From Azorinus chamasolen (taxonomy: Eukaryota; Mollusca; Bivalvia; Cardiida; Solecurtidae), in contig OY755247.1 of the NCBI GenBank assembly GCA_963576725.1, positions 13,210,534-13,274,533 of the forward strand: 64,000 nucleotides of DNA, written 5' to 3'. The notes beneath the pieces were generated by a model. It was given only the letters and a program-made list of their open reading frames with translations, did no database searches and had not been told where the DNA came from. Shown here piece by piece: positions 63,078-64,000 of the stretch (positions are counted from its first letter, which is position 1; each line of letters begins with the position of its first letter). Position numbers and translations under genes: made by a program.

Positions 63078-63089
63078 GGCAAGGCATGA

Positions 63090-63503
63090 CAGAAATACCC
63101 CATAAGAAGTATAGTGGCTCAAGAGCACAGAAAATTCTGCCCATGGCAGATACTAGAAAATCTATAATATTCTATCAGCAAACAGAGCAGACCATGATTA
63201 GATGACTCCTACATGAGCTGATCTAGGTCTACTCTGTTTGCAAAGACATTAATCCTTTCCTCCATAAATCGCCTTTCTACGCCTCTTAAATATCCACTTC
63301 TTGAAACCATTGTTATAATAGAGCATTTGCTCCTATAGGAGCAAATGCTCTATTTATCACAATGGTTTCAAACTACAAAATTCTAAAATTTTACTTTTCT
63401 CTAGTAAATGCTAATTTTGGGTAGATTCATTCAAAGAGGTTGGGTCTAAAAATAGCCATTGGAGGAATGGGTTACAAGATGCATCTATGGAGTCCGGGGT
63501 TAA
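63090..63503 (+). mobile_element. TTAA MITE, type B, split by type C
   Basis: GCAAACAGAGCAGACCATGA..GATCTAGGTCTACTCTGTTT leads to GCAAAGACA, then a type C copy, then AGATGCATCTATGGAGTCCG GGGTTAA, the type B right end. Confidence 0.75.
63249..63475 (-). mobile_element. TTAA MITE, type C, nested
   Basis: TTAATCCTTTCCTCCATAAA and GGAGGAATGGGTTAC are the ends. The perfect tip is GCATTTGCTCCTATAGGAGC. It lies inside the right arm of a type B copy. Confidence 0.82.
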
Positions 63504-63698
63504 TCAAGATACACAATAGACAACCAATGAACTAACACATATTATGGAAGGCCTTGCAAGGATTCACAAAACTGTATTAAATGACAATGTATCATGGGTG
63601 TAATCTAGAATATGGAAATAGAATAGGTTCAAATACGGGTGACAAAACTACCAACATGGACTCATTAAATGAAGTACCAATACATTGTTTAAAAGTTC

Positions 63699-63916
63699 TT
63701 AACCCTTTACTCCATGAATATTCATGTAAGAAAAAATCACATCATAAATATTAATAAGATTGTTATAATAACACATGGACACATGGTGGTTGTTTGGCTA
63801 TGGCACTGTGAATCATATAAGTAGAGCAGATCCTGATCAGATGGCTCCTGGATCCTACAGGAGCCATCTGATCTGGGTCTAGCATAGAAAGGCGTATTTA
63901 TGGAGAAAAGGGTTAA
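63699..63916 (+). mobile_element. TTAA MITE, type B
   Basis: It runs from TTAACCCTTTACTCCATGAA to GGAGAAAAGGGTTAA. The core GATCAGATGGCTCCTGGATC..CTACAGGAGCCATCTGATCT carries a small loop insertion. Confidence 0.85.
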
Positions 63917-64000
63917 ATGCCTACATGTAAGTAAAGGAATGAGGACATGGTCAAGCTGGTTTGTCTGAAATTTTGTCCGTATACTGACTGCCTGGCCATG

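Noticed and set aside
2013..63916. Regularly spaced palindromes as a CRISPR array or as tRNA genes
   Set aside because: The copies are 200-250 bp apart or more, lie in both orientations and have TTAA-flanked ends. No cloverleaf or fixed-length spacers occur, and the DNA is eukaryotic.

Overview
This is eukaryotic, repeat-dominated DNA of metazoan type, most likely from a marine bivalve (clam-like). The evidence is short exons with GT..AG introns, a B-box/NHL (TRIM-type) gene remnant of the kind expanded in bivalves, an LTR element primed by tRNA-Leu, CR1/jockey-type LINEs, a Penelope-like element of the permuted Naiad type, and many palindromic TTAA-flanked MITEs. The species itself is inferred, not shown.

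Host gene: three exons on the minus strand (23616-23436, 15396-15333, 4154-3986) splice in phase into the first 138 residues of a TMEM106-family lysosomal membrane protein. They carry a CPTC zinc-binding motif, an ALIP/RLRPRR juxtamembrane segment, a transmembrane helix ending FFLFPRS, and the start of the luminal domain. The rest of the gene lies left of position 3986, most of it probably outside the window. Its introns (about 11.2 and 8.0 kb) are filled with mobile elements, some only a few bases from the splice sites.

Layout: 1-1293 is the 5' end of an LTR retrotransposon on the minus strand (LTR, tRNA-Leu primer site, N-terminal part of a gag-like ORF). 1.3-24 kb holds TMEM106 exons 1-3, dozens of MITEs, a jockey-type RT remnant (18.2-19.3 kb) and a 3.7 kb inverted-repeat element that itself contains a TIR element. 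24.33-32.9 kb is one nested stack: a MITE split by a Penelope-like element, which was in turn hit by a LINE (itself hit by a MITE) and by the 3' end of a second Penelope-like element. 35.5-37.6 kb is a decayed B-box/coiled-coil/NHL pseudogene. 38.1-39.8 kb is a Tc1-like transposon with both TIRs, TA target sites and an apparent spliceosomal intron. 40.8-43.3 kb carries two minisatellites. 43.8-51.05 kb is a satellite of about 113/124 bp units with a higher-order duplication of about 1.39 kb. 51-64 kb is again MITE-dense, with no host gene recognised.

Two observations stand out. First, the Penelope-like reading frame is interrupted almost only by TGA, and at least three of the four TGAs fall where cysteine is expected (zinc motif of the GIY-YIG nuclease, the CxC linker, the RT N-terminus); this fits a selenocysteine-encoding Naiad. 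Second, several TTAA-flanked MITE families with unrelated ends share one hairpin core design (CAAACAG-tGTAGACCC-GATCAGACG), which suggests a modular or selected palindrome. Nested insertions with recognisable empty-site paralogues support TTAA target duplication directly. All coordinates were read by eye and repeat borders may be off by a few bases.
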